Under the pieces are notes generated by a model. The model was given only the letters and a program-made list of their open reading frames with translations. It had not been told where the DNA came from and searched no databases. The translations under genes were made by a program, and so were the position numbers. Shown piece after piece: positions 1-7,982 of a stretch of DNA of 22,993 nt (its first letter is position 1; each line of letters begins with the position of its first letter). Source of the stretch: JALXCH01 sp964495805 (GTDB lineage Bacteria; Calditrichota; Calditrichia; RBG-13-44-9); assembly GCA_964495805.1 (NCBI GenBank), contig CAZBWV010000022.1, positions 1 to 22,993 of the forward strand. Direction: 5' to 3'.

Positions 1-1743
1 TATGCGCAGCCTACTCCCGGGCAGAATGAATACCGTCTGGCAGCAATTAACCCGCGTGCCCATGCCGGCCAGGATACCATTGATGCAGATGCTGGTCGTG
101 GTATCTGGGTTGCTGTTAATCCGGACCTGGATAACGATGGAAAACCGGAAATACTGGTAACCGATTATTCGAAAGGTGGTCGGGTATTTGTTTACGAAAT
201 GGTTGGAGACGATCAACTGGAATTTGTCTGGGCTTCCAAAGTGCTTGACCCCATTAATCCTGGCAACGGTTCCACCCCTCGTTCGGTTACCGTCGGTGAC
301 TTTGACAACAACGGAAAAATGGAGATTATTTTCCCCATCGGTTATTCCGCTACTGATAGTACCTCTCTGGCGAATCGTGGAATTTATTTTTACGAATGGA
401 CCGGAAACGACAATGACTACGGAACAGAACCAACCTACAAATTAACTTATGAATCCATTGACTCCGCATTTGCGACGGTAAACGTTGGTCGGACGGAAAA
501 CGGAATTCGGGTGGAGGATATTGACGGTGACGGTCGGAACGAACTCCTTTTCCCACCCCGTTCCTTTAGCTTTGATGTGGCCAAGCTGTACATTCTGCAA
601 GTAACCTCAGGAACTCTGGCTGGTGGCGATGCGGTAATTGACACGGAATATGTTTACAAAGGGATGGTTCATGTGTCCACAATTGCTCCGGACGGTTATG
701 TACCCTGCGGTACCGAAATTGGTGATGTGAACAACGACGGGCTGAATGAAATCATTGTGGCTGGCTGGCGCAATATTGGTGCCGGGGCCGCGTTAGGGTT
801 TATTCAGATTAACGGACCGGATTCCTATACCGACGGGAGCGTGGTGGACCTGGCAGACTTTAGCGCATTTGTCGTGAAAGCGAAACCGCTATACACCAAA
901 ATCAATGGCGATCCGGTGATTTTCGTCCATGGCACCAATGCCGGTTCGGGCGAAAGCAAAATGTGGGCTCTGAACGGTATTGTATCACCCATGTTCGTCA
1001 CTCCTGCCAATGTGTACGAGATGTTCCACAACCTGGGTTACTGGAGCGCCTGGGCTCTGGGGAACCAGGATAATCCGACCAACGCCACTGGCGACGGAAT
1101 CGATCTTTACCTCTACAGCGGTGGCGGACGATTTGTGGATATTGAATACAATGGTTCGGGACTTGTTACGGACACAGCAAACTATACTGTAAAACAGGTT
1201 TACGATCTGGGACAGGTGTATAGCAGTCTGGGTGGCCTGTTCAACGACTTCTACACCTACCCGGGTATGGACCTGGATAACGATGGTAAATGCGATCTGG
1301 TAGCCGCTTATAAAGGAAGCAGCATCGATTCGTTAAACGGTGTTTCGCTGCGTAAAAATGGTTTCCATGTCTTCTTCTTTGAATGGGGCGATTCCACCCA
1401 GTCCATCAATCCCGGAGATTATCTGGGACTGCAGGCCAAAGAGCTGAAGATTATTACGCCGGATGATTATGTGCTGAAACAGAATTACCCCAATCCCTTT
1501 AACCCGACCACAACCATCGAATTCTCCCTGCCACTGGCAAAAACCATTAGCCTGAAGATTTACAACACGCTGGGACAGGAAGTCAAAACACTGATCAACA
1601 ACGAATCCTATCTACCTGGTTCCCATACCGTACAATGGGATGGTACGGATAATAACGGTAACCCCGTTGCCAGTGGTGTGTACATCTACAAACTGATCTT
1701 CGGCAATTTCTCCAAAACCAAAAAAATGATGCTGGTCCGATAA
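1..1743 (+). CDS. Secreted FG-GAP/VCBS-repeat protein with T9SS C-terminal domain (5' partial)
   Basis: The frame is open from base 1, so the true start and signal peptide lie upstream. The body carries repeated Asp-rich calcium-binding-like loops of the FG-GAP/VCBS type: 'DLDNDGKPEI' (about 128-157), 'DFDNNGKMEI', 'DIDGDGRNEL', 'DVNNDGLNEI' and 'DLDNDGKCDL'. These suggest an extracellular beta-propeller. The last ~90 residues, from about base 1468, form a type A Por secretion (T9SS) sorting domain. It begins 'LKQNYPNPFNPTT', contains 'YNTLGQEVKTL' and 'ASGVYIYKL', and ends in a basic 'KTKKMMLVR'. Such domains send proteins across the outer membrane and are normally cleaved. The function beyond secretion and surface display is not evident. 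The gene ends just before a strong hairpin, and the next gene has the same architecture class. Confidence 0.9.
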   Translation, partial: YAQPTPGQNEYRLAAINPRAHAGQDTIDADAGRGIWVAVNPDLDNDGKPEILVTDYSKGGRVFVYEMVGDDQLEFVWASKVLDPINPGNGSTPRSVTVGDFDNNGKMEIIFPIGYSATDSTSLANRGIYFYEWTGNDNDYGTEPTYKLTYESIDSAFATVNVGRTENGIRVEDIDGDGRNELLFPPRSFSFDVAKLYILQVTSGTLAGGDAVIDTEYVYKGMVHVSTIAPDGYVPCGTEIGDVNNDGLNEIIVAGWRNIGAGAALGFIQINGPDSYTDGSVVDLADFSAFVVKAKPLYTKINGDPVIFVHGTNAGSGESKMWALNGIVSPMFVTPANVYEMFHNLGYWSAWALGNQDNPTNATGDGIDLYLYSGGGRFVDIEYNGSGLVTDTANYTVKQVYDLGQVYSSLGGLFNDFYTYPGMDLDNDGKCDLVAAYKGSSIDSLNGVSLRKNGFHVFFFEWGDSTQSINPGDYLGLQAKELKIITPDDYVLKQNYPNPFNPTTTIEFSLPLAKTISLKIYNTLGQEVKTLINNESYLPGSHTVQWDGTDNNGNPVASGVYIYKLIFGNFSKTKKMMLVR

Positions 1744-1789
1744 ATCCACCGTTTTTTTCCTGAATAAAAATATGTATATTATGGAGTGA

Positions 1790-1820
1790 ACTGAGGGTGT
1801 TCTCAAGGAACACCCTCAGT
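1790..1820 (+). terminator. Rho-independent-type hairpin after the first T9SS cargo gene
   Basis: A perfect 13-bp inverted repeat (ACTGAGGGTGTTC / GAACACCCTCAGT) encloses a 5-nt loop and is followed by the T-rich TTTGCCCTTTTC. It lies 46 bp past the stop at 1743 and about 40 bp before the next start, so it separates the two T9SS genes. The U-tract is interrupted, so it may be a weaker terminator or an mRNA-protecting hairpin. Confidence 0.7.
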
Positions 1821-1861
1821 TTGCCCTTTTCATGCAAATAAACAAAGGCAGGAGGTCTATA

Positions 1862-3352
1862 ATGAAGCAAATGCTAATTACCCTTACCATCCTGGCACTG
1901 CTGCTACCCTTAATGGGATTTGCCCAGACGAACGAATGGATGACCCAATACGTCACACTGGACGATGCGTCCAACGGCACCGGATATCGAACAGCCAGCG
2001 TGGCAGTCATGTCGGCCAATCGCTTTGTGGCTCTGGTGACCGGCACTCCCACCGATCCACAAAGCAATTTATTCGATGTACCCAGCAATTACCTGGTTGC
2101 TTACTGGGATGCCGATTCGGCAACCGGCCGGATTCCCTCCCCCATTAACGGGCAACAGACTCAACCTATGTACAACATCCAGGGACAGTACACCAACTGG
2201 ACTTACATTCTGGATCAGGTGAATCTTCAGGGAGCCTGGCAAATTTGTGCGGACGACTCAGGCTATATTTACGTAGCGAATAACGATCCGGACCATAATA
2301 TACTGGTTTTTAAATTAACCGATACCGAACTGGTTGGTACGGCTTATCGAATGATTACCGGCACGGAAAACATTTACGCCATCGAAGTGGATGAAAACGG
2401 TTATGTGTATGTGGTGGATTACGAAGGAAGCGATACCAAAACCGATGAAGTGAAAGTGTACGCTGGTATTCATGCTCCCGGAACCACCTGGGGAGTATTC
2501 GGCGGCCACAACGACTCTCCGGTAGCTACAATTGACCTACCCGCCGGAATTTATCAGGGAATTACGGTTAACGACGACGGTACGGAAATCTACATTAGCG
2601 CATCTTCCCAGCGTAGCATTCTGAAATATGTGGGTAGTCCGACCAGTGGTTACACTCAAGACACCAACTGGAATTTTACTCTGGCGGCGGATGACACGGT
2701 AGGTAACGGCGGACACGGAACGCCCACTGTACTGGGATTGGCTTATCTGAACGATCCGCAGTTTGTTTGCGCTGCGGTGGACACCTTTCTGGGGCGCGGT
2801 TTAGCTGGTGGATATTCGTATGGTCGTATTTACATCATTGATGCCAATGCAGGCGTGGCAGTGGATACCATCGACATTGCAGAATGGAACCTGGCTGTTA
2901 CCGGAGCTTACGACAGCGGCTCCAACAACGGACGGGCTGGCGGTTATGCTTCGGTAATGGATGTGGATGCCGACAAGAATGAACCTGCACTTTACACGCA
3001 GACTTACTACGGTTGGGCGGCGGAAAAATGGATCTTCGATGGTGACTTGCATGTATTAGGAATTGAACGGGTCAACAATACTGTTCCCACTCAATACGAA
3101 CTGAAACAGAACTATCCGAATCCATTCAACCCGGTGACAACCATTGAATTTAATATTCGCAAAACGGGCCTGGTACGCCTGGAAGTGTACAACGTGGCGG
3201 GGCAAAAAGTGGCAACGCTGGTGAATCAGCAGATGACACCCGGCACCTATAAAATCCAGCTGGATGCCAGTCACCTGCCTTCGGGAATGTATTTCTACCA
3301 GTTAGTAACCGGTGATTTCCGGGCAACAAAGAAGATGATTCTGAACAAGTAA
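1862..3352 (+). CDS. Secreted beta-propeller (NHL-like) protein with T9SS C-terminal domain
   Basis: The ATG at 1862 is chosen over the in-frame ATG at 1832. A perfect AGGAGG (1850-1855) lies 6 nt upstream, and the product then begins with a clean signal peptide (MKQMLITLTILALLLPLMGFAQ). The 496-residue product has repeated segments resembling NHL or lactonase-type propeller blades: 'DDSGYIYVANND', 'VDENGYVYVVDYEG' and 'VNDDGTEIYISASS'. From about residue 411 it ends in a T9SS type A sorting domain ('LKQNYPNPFNPVTTIEF', 'YNVAGQKVATL', 'PSGMYFYQL', final 'RATKKMILNK'). It is probably secreted across the outer membrane or anchored on the surface. No catalytic motif is recognisable and the substrate is unknown. 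It shares its sorting-domain type, orientation and downstream hairpin style with its upstream neighbour. Confidence 0.9.
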   Translation: MKQMLITLTILALLLPLMGFAQTNEWMTQYVTLDDASNGTGYRTASVAVMSANRFVALVTGTPTDPQSNLFDVPSNYLVAYWDADSATGRIPSPINGQQTQPMYNIQGQYTNWTYILDQVNLQGAWQICADDSGYIYVANNDPDHNILVFKLTDTELVGTAYRMITGTENIYAIEVDENGYVYVVDYEGSDTKTDEVKVYAGIHAPGTTWGVFGGHNDSPVATIDLPAGIYQGITVNDDGTEIYISASSQRSILKYVGSPTSGYTQDTNWNFTLAADDTVGNGGHGTPTVLGLAYLNDPQFVCAAVDTFLGRGLAGGYSYGRIYIIDANAGVAVDTIDIAEWNLAVTGAYDSGSNNGRAGGYASVMDVDADKNEPALYTQTYYGWAAEKWIFDGDLHVLGIERVNNTVPTQYELKQNYPNPFNPVTTIEFNIRKTGLVRLEVYNVAGQKVATLVNQQMTPGTYKIQLDASHLPSGMYFYQLVTGDFRATKKMILNK

Positions 3353-3366
3353 CAGTGTATCCAAAT

Positions 3367-3400
3367 CGTGTTCCCTGTCGAACCTCCGACAGGGAACACG
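3367..3400 (+). terminator. Strong hairpin terminator after the second T9SS gene
   Basis: A perfect 14-bp stem (CGTGTTCCCTGTCG / CGACAGGGAACACG) with a 6-nt loop starts 14 bp after the stop at 3352. The downstream T-tract is poor (CAATTTCGCC, then CCTTTTCTTTATTG), so termination may be imperfect. It separates the plus-strand genes from the convergent vapBC remnant. Confidence 0.7.
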
Positions 3401-3451
3401 CAATTTCGCCTAAAGCCTTTTCTTTATTGTTCATAATTGAATGCTTACCGT

Positions 3452-3846
3452 TTATTTTACCCATTCAAATACACTCAATCTGGATGCGCGTTTGTCAAAC
3501 GTAAGAATTTTTTCGCAATCGTCAAATAAAGCAGAATGAGCAATCAACAAATCGGATAAATCCAGGTTATTTTTTTGCGCAAATTGAACAAAATCTTGAA
3601 TCACTAACGATTTTTCAAACCGTAAAATCGGCATCATCATTAGGTTGTTTCAAAGCGTTTAATATTTCTTTTCGTGGAACTCCATACACCGCTTCCACTA
3701 CCCATAGCATTTCAAGAACAACTAACAAAGGCACCCAATTTTTTATAATGTTCTGCTTCCTTAAATAATCGATACACACTCATAGCTTGTTTCTTATCAT
3801 CTCCAACCAGAAAACGGATTAAAACATGTGTATCTAATGCTTTCAT
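3452..3846 (-). pseudogene. vapC: VapC-family PIN-domain toxin, disrupted by two frameshifts
   Basis: Reading from the ATG at 3846, the frame gives a typical PIN N-terminus (MKALDTHVLIRFLVGDD) and stops after about 44 codons. The next frame continues the homology (WVPLLVVLEMLWVVEAVYG) until it stops, and a third frame supplies the C-terminus (LDLSDLLIAHSALFDDC, TFDKRASR) to the TAA at 3452. Removing one base from the T6 run at 3739-3744 and one from the GG at 3643-3644 restores a 130-residue protein, the usual VapC length. The four acidic PIN residues are then present (D5, E45, D98, D117). VapC toxins are RNases that cut tRNA, rRNA or mRNA. The start overlaps the antitoxin stop (ATGA). The shifts may be genuine inactivation or sequencing errors in short runs. 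Confidence 0.85.
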
Positions 3847-4091
3847 TTTTGTTTTTCTTTTAATTTATTTTTAATCACCCAATCCATCTGTTCGACAGGA
3901 ACCGGTTCTTTTGCATCGGAATGCAAAATTCGATATACTTCATCAACTTTCCTGGTGATCGGTTTCATCAATATTTCACCATTCGAAGTGAGTAAAAACT
4001 TTATTTTATCCCCGGCACTCAGTTTTAACGAATCTCTGATTTTTTTGGGAATCGTTACCTGCCCTTTTCTGGTAATTGTGGATACAGACAT
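3843..4091 (-). CDS. vapB: AbrB/MazE-type antitoxin (VapB)
   Basis: This is an 82-residue swapped-hairpin AbrB/SpoVT-family protein. The N-terminus 'STITRKGQVTIPKKIRDSLKL' and the following 'GDKIKF' are the classic DNA-binding signature. The charged C-terminal tail (EQMDWVIKNKLKEKQK) would be the toxin-neutralising part. The stop overlaps the vapC start by 4 nt (ATGA), which is normal translational coupling in vapBC operons. VapB proteins usually repress their own promoter as a VapBC complex, so the A+T-rich upstream region (4092 onward) probably holds the operator. The antitoxin looks intact although its toxin partner is broken. Confidence 0.88.
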   Translation of the reverse strand: MSVSTITRKGQVTIPKKIRDSLKLSAGDKIKFLLTSNGEILMKPITRKVDEVYRILHSDAKEPVPVEQMDWVIKNKLKEKQK

Positions 4092-4245
4092 GAATATCCC
4101 GCCTGTATTTCATCTCTGTTTATAGATTGAAATATGAATTTTTTAAATGCAACCGAATAATTTCGGGCACGAACAATTTTCTAACAGTATTCTCCATATT
4201 CCGTTCAAGAAAATCGAACTTTATTAGGCTGAATGTCAGAAAAAA

Positions 4246-4274
4246 GAAAAAGCAGGTAATTCACCTGCTTTTTC
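4246..4274 (-). terminator. Intrinsic terminator closing the peptidoglycan-recycling gene run
   Basis: A 12-bp perfect stem (GAAAAAGCAGGT / ACCTGCTTTTTC) with a 5-nt loop lies 55 bp downstream of the epimerase stop at 4330. Read on the minus strand it is followed by TTTTTT, a proper U-tract. The rest of 4092-4329 is A+T-rich with no gene visible and probably includes the vapBC promoter. Confidence 0.85.
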
Positions 4275-4329
4275 AGAAACGTTCTCATCTGGTAAAATAA
4301 TACCGAATTCCGGGGAATATTTAAAAAAA

Positions 4330-5475
4330 TCAGAACTCCCCTTCCACACCAATTCCCGGTTTATCGTTGTAAATCAGTTTTCCTTTTTTCACTTTTACTC
4401 CGCTAAACGGGTCGTTACTGATGAGTAGATTGCCATCCAGGTCCAGCCAGTCCACATAGGGCCCCAGCATGGCGGCGGCAGAAATAGCCACTGAACTTTC
4501 AATCATACAGCCAATCATGATTTTCATATTCAACGCCTTGGCAATCTGAATCATTTTGAGCGCTTCCAGCAGACCACCGGATTTCATCAATTTGATATTA
4601 ATCCCGTCGTAAGCCCGGGCCAGTTTGGGAATGTCTGCAGCGGTTTTTACTGCCTCGTCAGCTACGATGGGCATGGGAGAACGCTCCCGCAACCAGGCGG
4701 TTTCCTCTAACATCTCCGCAGGCATGGGCTGTTCAATAAATTCCACTCCCTGGCTTTTGAGCCACTGAATCCGTTCCAGCGCTTCTTCTTTGGTTTTCCA
4801 GCCTTCGTTGGCATCCACCCGAATGGGTTTGTCCGTCACACTACGCACGGCACCTATGATTTCCTCATCCCGATCGGTACCCACCTTAATTTTTAAGATG
4901 GGAAACTCTTCGGCTTCGCGAACTTTTTGTTTAATCATTTCCACAGTATCAATCCCGATGGAGAACGAAGTCAGCGGAGCTTCCGCCGGATTAAGTCCCC
5001 ACATTTTATAAAGCGGGACATTCAGCGCTTTACCAATCCAGTCCATCAGAGCAATGTCCAGCGCTGCTTTGGCACAACTCTGGTCGGTGATGGTACTGTC
5101 CAGTTCTTTTTTGATATCGATATAATGGAAAAAGTCCTTCCCCTGAAAAATCTTCTTTGCTTCGTTGATCCGACGGGTGGTTAATTGGGCATTTTCGCCA
5201 TACCGTACATTGGGCGCTGCTTCGCCATATCCCACAATTCCGTCTTTCTCCAGCTTCACAAACACATTCTGCTTAAAGTCGCTGGAATTGCGGGAAATTG
5301 TCCAGGTGTGTTTAAGAATGAGTTTTTTGGTTTTTACTTCAATCATTGCTTCTCCTAACATGTTTTGAACATCCCGGCTGCTACCAAATGTTTTTCCCCA
5401 CAACGATCCAAGCAGAGAAAAACCTACCACCGATTTGCCCGTTAAGGCAAGAAATTCTTTACGGGTGAGCTTCAT
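4330..5475 (-). CDS. Dipeptide (L-Ala-D/L-Glu) epimerase, enolase superfamily, probably exported
   Basis: This family (YkfB/YcjG-like) interconverts L-Ala-D-Glu and L-Ala-L-Glu from peptidoglycan stem peptides. Enolase-superfamily hallmarks are the KxK motif K195-I-K197, metal ligands D221 (in VDANEGW), E248 (IEQP) and D273 (VADE), and the opposing lysine K298 (KLMKSGG). The D345-x-D347 motif fits the dipeptide-ammonium-binding DxD of characterised epimerases. The length is 381 residues, slightly longer than cytoplasmic homologues because of an N-terminal extension of about 35 residues (MKLTRKEFLALTGKSVVGFSLLG). This resembles a Tat-type signal with R-K in place of R-R. The ATG at 5475 has a good GGAGA 7 nt upstream. 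It is the last gene of the run, 42 bp after the NlpC/P60 gene, and is followed by a terminator. The family is confident; the exact substrate and export are inferred. Confidence 0.88.
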   Translation of the reverse strand: MKLTRKEFLALTGKSVVGFSLLGSLWGKTFGSSRDVQNMLGEAMIEVKTKKLILKHTWTISRNSSDFKQNVFVKLEKDGIVGYGEAAPNVRYGENAQLTTRRINEAKKIFQGKDFFHYIDIKKELDSTITDQSCAKAALDIALMDWIGKALNVPLYKMWGLNPAEAPLTSFSIGIDTVEMIKQKVREAEEFPILKIKVGTDRDEEIIGAVRSVTDKPIRVDANEGWKTKEEALERIQWLKSQGVEFIEQPMPAEMLEETAWLRERSPMPIVADEAVKTAADIPKLARAYDGINIKLMKSGGLLEALKMIQIAKALNMKIMIGCMIESSVAISAAAMLGPYVDWLDLDGNLLISNDPFSGVKVKKGKLIYNDKPGIGVEGEF

Positions 5476-5517
5476 CTCAACTTCTCCTCTCTTTTAAACC
5501 AATTCAGCCCCCTTCCC

Positions 5518-6657
5518 TTATTTTTCCACATCAATCACTCTCACAATTTTCTGTAACGTTTTCCGGCGATAGGGGCTGAACCGTTTAGATTTCGGATCGA
5601 AACTGTTCAGGTGCACCATCCCGCTCTGATGGATGTATTCCGTGCCCCCCAGACTGATTCCCACATGAACAATTTTTTCTCTGGTACCAAAGAAAAGCAA
5701 ATCGCCGGGGAGGACATTGGAAAAGGTTGTATCGGGAATAATTTGCTGCCCCACCTGTGCCTGCTGCCGGGCATCCCGGGGTAAATCAATTCCGTTGGCT
5801 TTAAATACAGTCTGCACAAATCCGGAACAATCGTTCGCTTTACTGGAATTTCCGCCCCACAGGTAGGGAATTCCCATCATACGATATGCCGTTTGCACAA
5901 TAGCCTGACGCAAATTTTGTTTTGTTTGCCCGGCTTTTACCGGAACCACGCCGGTACGGGGCAGAAACCCTTCCCGTCCGTCCGCGAGTGCAACTTTGAG
6001 CCACTTCCCCCTCTGCCCGACCTGTTTAACCAGCATGTTCAGCACCACATCGCTCACCGGCCGGGAGGTTGCGTTCGGTTGAGAACGGATAAAACTGCAC
6101 AGGGAGGTCACCCGGACCAACGGAGCACGCTTCCAGGCTTCCACACCGGCTTTATCACTACGCACAAACGACTCCCGGCGCATCCAGCCGATATAACCGT
6201 AATCGGTTTGCACCAGGTACCATCCACCTTTGTTTTTCAGCAATCGCAAGATGCGACCGCCAATGTACTGATCCACCATCTGGGCAGCGTGGGCCGGCCG
6301 ATCGCGCAAATGGGCAACGCTCACTGTAACTATGGCATAGGTGCTGTCTCCCAGATCGGGATGTGGCAACACCAGCAAACTGTCCCTGTACCGACCAACA
6401 CCTATCAGAGAATCCGCCAGTGCAATCAGTGCTTTTTTCGCTTCCGAAACGGTGGTTTCGCCTTTCAGCACCCATTGCCCGTCCTGCCTGGTTAGCTGAG
6501 CGGAAAAGACATTCAGGCTCAGGTCGGGAGCATATTTTTGTTGAATCTGTTTTGAACCGGTTTCAAACTGACGAAGAATGGCCTGGTTCCCTTCACACGA
6601 AAAAAGAATGAGTATGAGCGCCAATATTACCGGTACTGCCAATTTATGATGCTTCAT
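5518..6657 (-). CDS. SH3b-NlpC/P60 peptidoglycan endopeptidase lipoprotein (YkfC-like)
   Basis: This 379-residue cysteine peptidase probably cuts the gamma-D-Glu-meso-DAP bond of free muropeptides. The signal peptide ends in a plausible lipobox, LFS-C21, so it is probably a lipoprotein. Two bacterial SH3 domains follow at about residues 108-165 ('AHLRDRPA...GWYLVQT..GYIGWM') and 182-240 ('SLCSFIRSQP...KWLKVAL.DGREGFL'). The NlpC/P60 domain covers about 250-372 with Y265 (PYLWGG), catalytic C277 (NDCSGF), H331 (VHVGI) and H343 (YIHQSG). Domain order and length match Bacillus YkfC, which sits next to the YkfB epimerase just as here. The ATG at 6657 has GAGG 6 nt upstream. The first ~100 residues after the lipobox form an unassigned domain. 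Confidence 0.9.
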   Translation of the reverse strand: MKHHKLAVPVILALILILFSCEGNQAILRQFETGSKQIQQKYAPDLSLNVFSAQLTRQDGQWVLKGETTVSEAKKALIALADSLIGVGRYRDSLLVLPHPDLGDSTYAIVTVSVAHLRDRPAHAAQMVDQYIGGRILRLLKNKGGWYLVQTDYGYIGWMRRESFVRSDKAGVEAWKRAPLVRVTSLCSFIRSQPNATSRPVSDVVLNMLVKQVGQRGKWLKVALADGREGFLPRTGVVPVKAGQTKQNLRQAIVQTAYRMMGIPYLWGGNSSKANDCSGFVQTVFKANGIDLPRDARQQAQVGQQIIPDTTFSNVLPGDLLFFGTREKIVHVGISLGGTEYIHQSGMVHLNSFDPKSKRFSPYRRKTLQKIVRVIDVEK

Positions 6658-6769
6658 ATTTTACCTCATCCGTTTGTTCAATTTCAGAGCGTAAATATTA
6701 AATTCCAGCCCATTTCCAATTTTTTCTTAAATCGGAACTTATTCAAAAGTTCGCAGCCACTGTTCTTGC

Positions 6770-7930
6770 TCAAAAATCCAATTCATCCGAATAGACCGCA
6801 GGGGCTTTTTGCCGCAAATTATAGTTGGATGCCATCACTTCAGCATAAGCCCCGGTGGAACGAATGGCTAACAAATCGCCACGGCGAACTTCGGGCAACC
6901 GCACGGATTTTCCGAAAAAATCGGACGATTCACAAATGGGACCCACCACATCGTAAGGTTGTTCTTCCCCCCGGCCGGTTAAATTTTGAATATGATGGTA
7001 AGCGTGGTACAGAGCCGGACGAATCAGTTCGGTCATCCCTGCATCTACCACCGCAAAGCGTGTTTTCACACCGGTTTTGACGTACAGCACCCGGGTTATC
7101 AGGGAACCGCATTGCCCTACTACGGAGCGTCCCAGTTCAAAATGGACGGTTTGCCCCGGTAACGGTTTGAGGTGCCGGTGAATGGCAGCAAAGTAAGCCG
7201 GGAAATCGGGAATGGGATGCACATCCGGTTGCTGATAGTCAATTCCCAGCCCGCCTCCCAGATTTAAATGGGCCGGATTCCACCCCAGTGCGGTGAGTTG
7301 CTGCTGAATGTCGTTTACACGGCGCGCCAGATTGGCAAAGACTTCCAGATCAGTAATCTGAGAACCAATGTGGAAGTGTAATCCCACAAAATGCAGATGT
7401 TTGAGCCCGGCAAGTACGTTCAATGCTTCTTCCAGCCGGGTAATGTAAATACCGAATTTATTCTCTTCCTTCCCGGTGGTGATGTAATGGTGAGTGTTCG
7501 CCTCCAGATCGGGATTGATGCGCAAAGCCACCGGTGCGGTTTTGTTTAATCGACCCGCAATTTCATCAATCACCTGAAGTTCCTGGATGGATTCCACATT
7601 GAAGGCAAAGATGTTGTTCTTAAGCGCAAATTCAATTTCCTTATCGGTTTTTCCCACCCCGGCAAAGGCGATTTCTTCGGGAGGGAATCCCGCTTCCAGT
7701 GCTTTTCGGACTTCGTTTCCGCTCACACAATCGGCACCCAGTTCAAATTGCCGAATGACCTGCAAAATCCGATCGTTGGCATTGGCTTTTAACGCATAAT
7801 GAATCCGATACCCGTATCGTCCGGCAGCCTGTTTGAGTTGCCGAAGGGTTTCCTGTAAAAGATTCAGGTCGTAATAATAAAATGGGGTTTGTTTTTGTTG
7901 TAGCTTCCGGATGAGTTCCCTGTTGAACAT
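6770..7930 (-). CDS. lysA: Diaminopimelate decarboxylase
   Basis: A PLP-dependent fold-type III decarboxylase converts meso-diaminopimelate to L-lysine and CO2. The PLP lysine is K48 in YALKAN. 'LHFHIGSQ' (H185-Q191), the glycine-rich phosphate loop 'LGGGLG' (about 224-229), 'GPICESSDFFG' with C333, and the C-terminal 'GAYAEVMASNYN' all match. The length of 386 is slightly short but complete. One oddity is that the usual 'EPGR' motif reads 'ELGR' (E265-R268). It lies between the DD-peptidase and NlpC/P60 genes (gaps of 52 and 112 bp). This suggests a role in using DAP released from wall peptides, although it could also be the only biosynthetic copy in the genome. The ATG at 7930 has an AAGGGA-like site close upstream. 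Confidence 0.92.
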   Translation of the reverse strand: MFNRELIRKLQQKQTPFYYYDLNLLQETLRQLKQAAGRYGYRIHYALKANANDRILQVIRQFELGADCVSGNEVRKALEAGFPPEEIAFAGVGKTDKEIEFALKNNIFAFNVESIQELQVIDEIAGRLNKTAPVALRINPDLEANTHHYITTGKEENKFGIYITRLEEALNVLAGLKHLHFVGLHFHIGSQITDLEVFANLARRVNDIQQQLTALGWNPAHLNLGGGLGIDYQQPDVHPIPDFPAYFAAIHRHLKPLPGQTVHFELGRSVVGQCGSLITRVLYVKTGVKTRFAVVDAGMTELIRPALYHAYHHIQNLTGRGEEQPYDVVGPICESSDFFGKSVRLPEVRRGDLLAIRSTGAYAEVMASNYNLRQKAPAVYSDELDF

Positions 7931-7982
7931 CGATCCCTTTCCTGTTGATTGCCCTGGTTCCGGAAAGGCTATTTACTGCCTT

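Noticed and set aside
4330..5475. Muconate cycloisomerase or mandelate racemase as the epimerase's identity
   Set aside because: The DxD motif near the C-terminus and the muropeptide gene context favour dipeptide epimerase.
5893..6495. 200-codon plus-strand open frame opposite the NlpC/P60 gene
   Set aside because: It is antisense to SH3b and NlpC/P60 coding sequence and shows no family motif.
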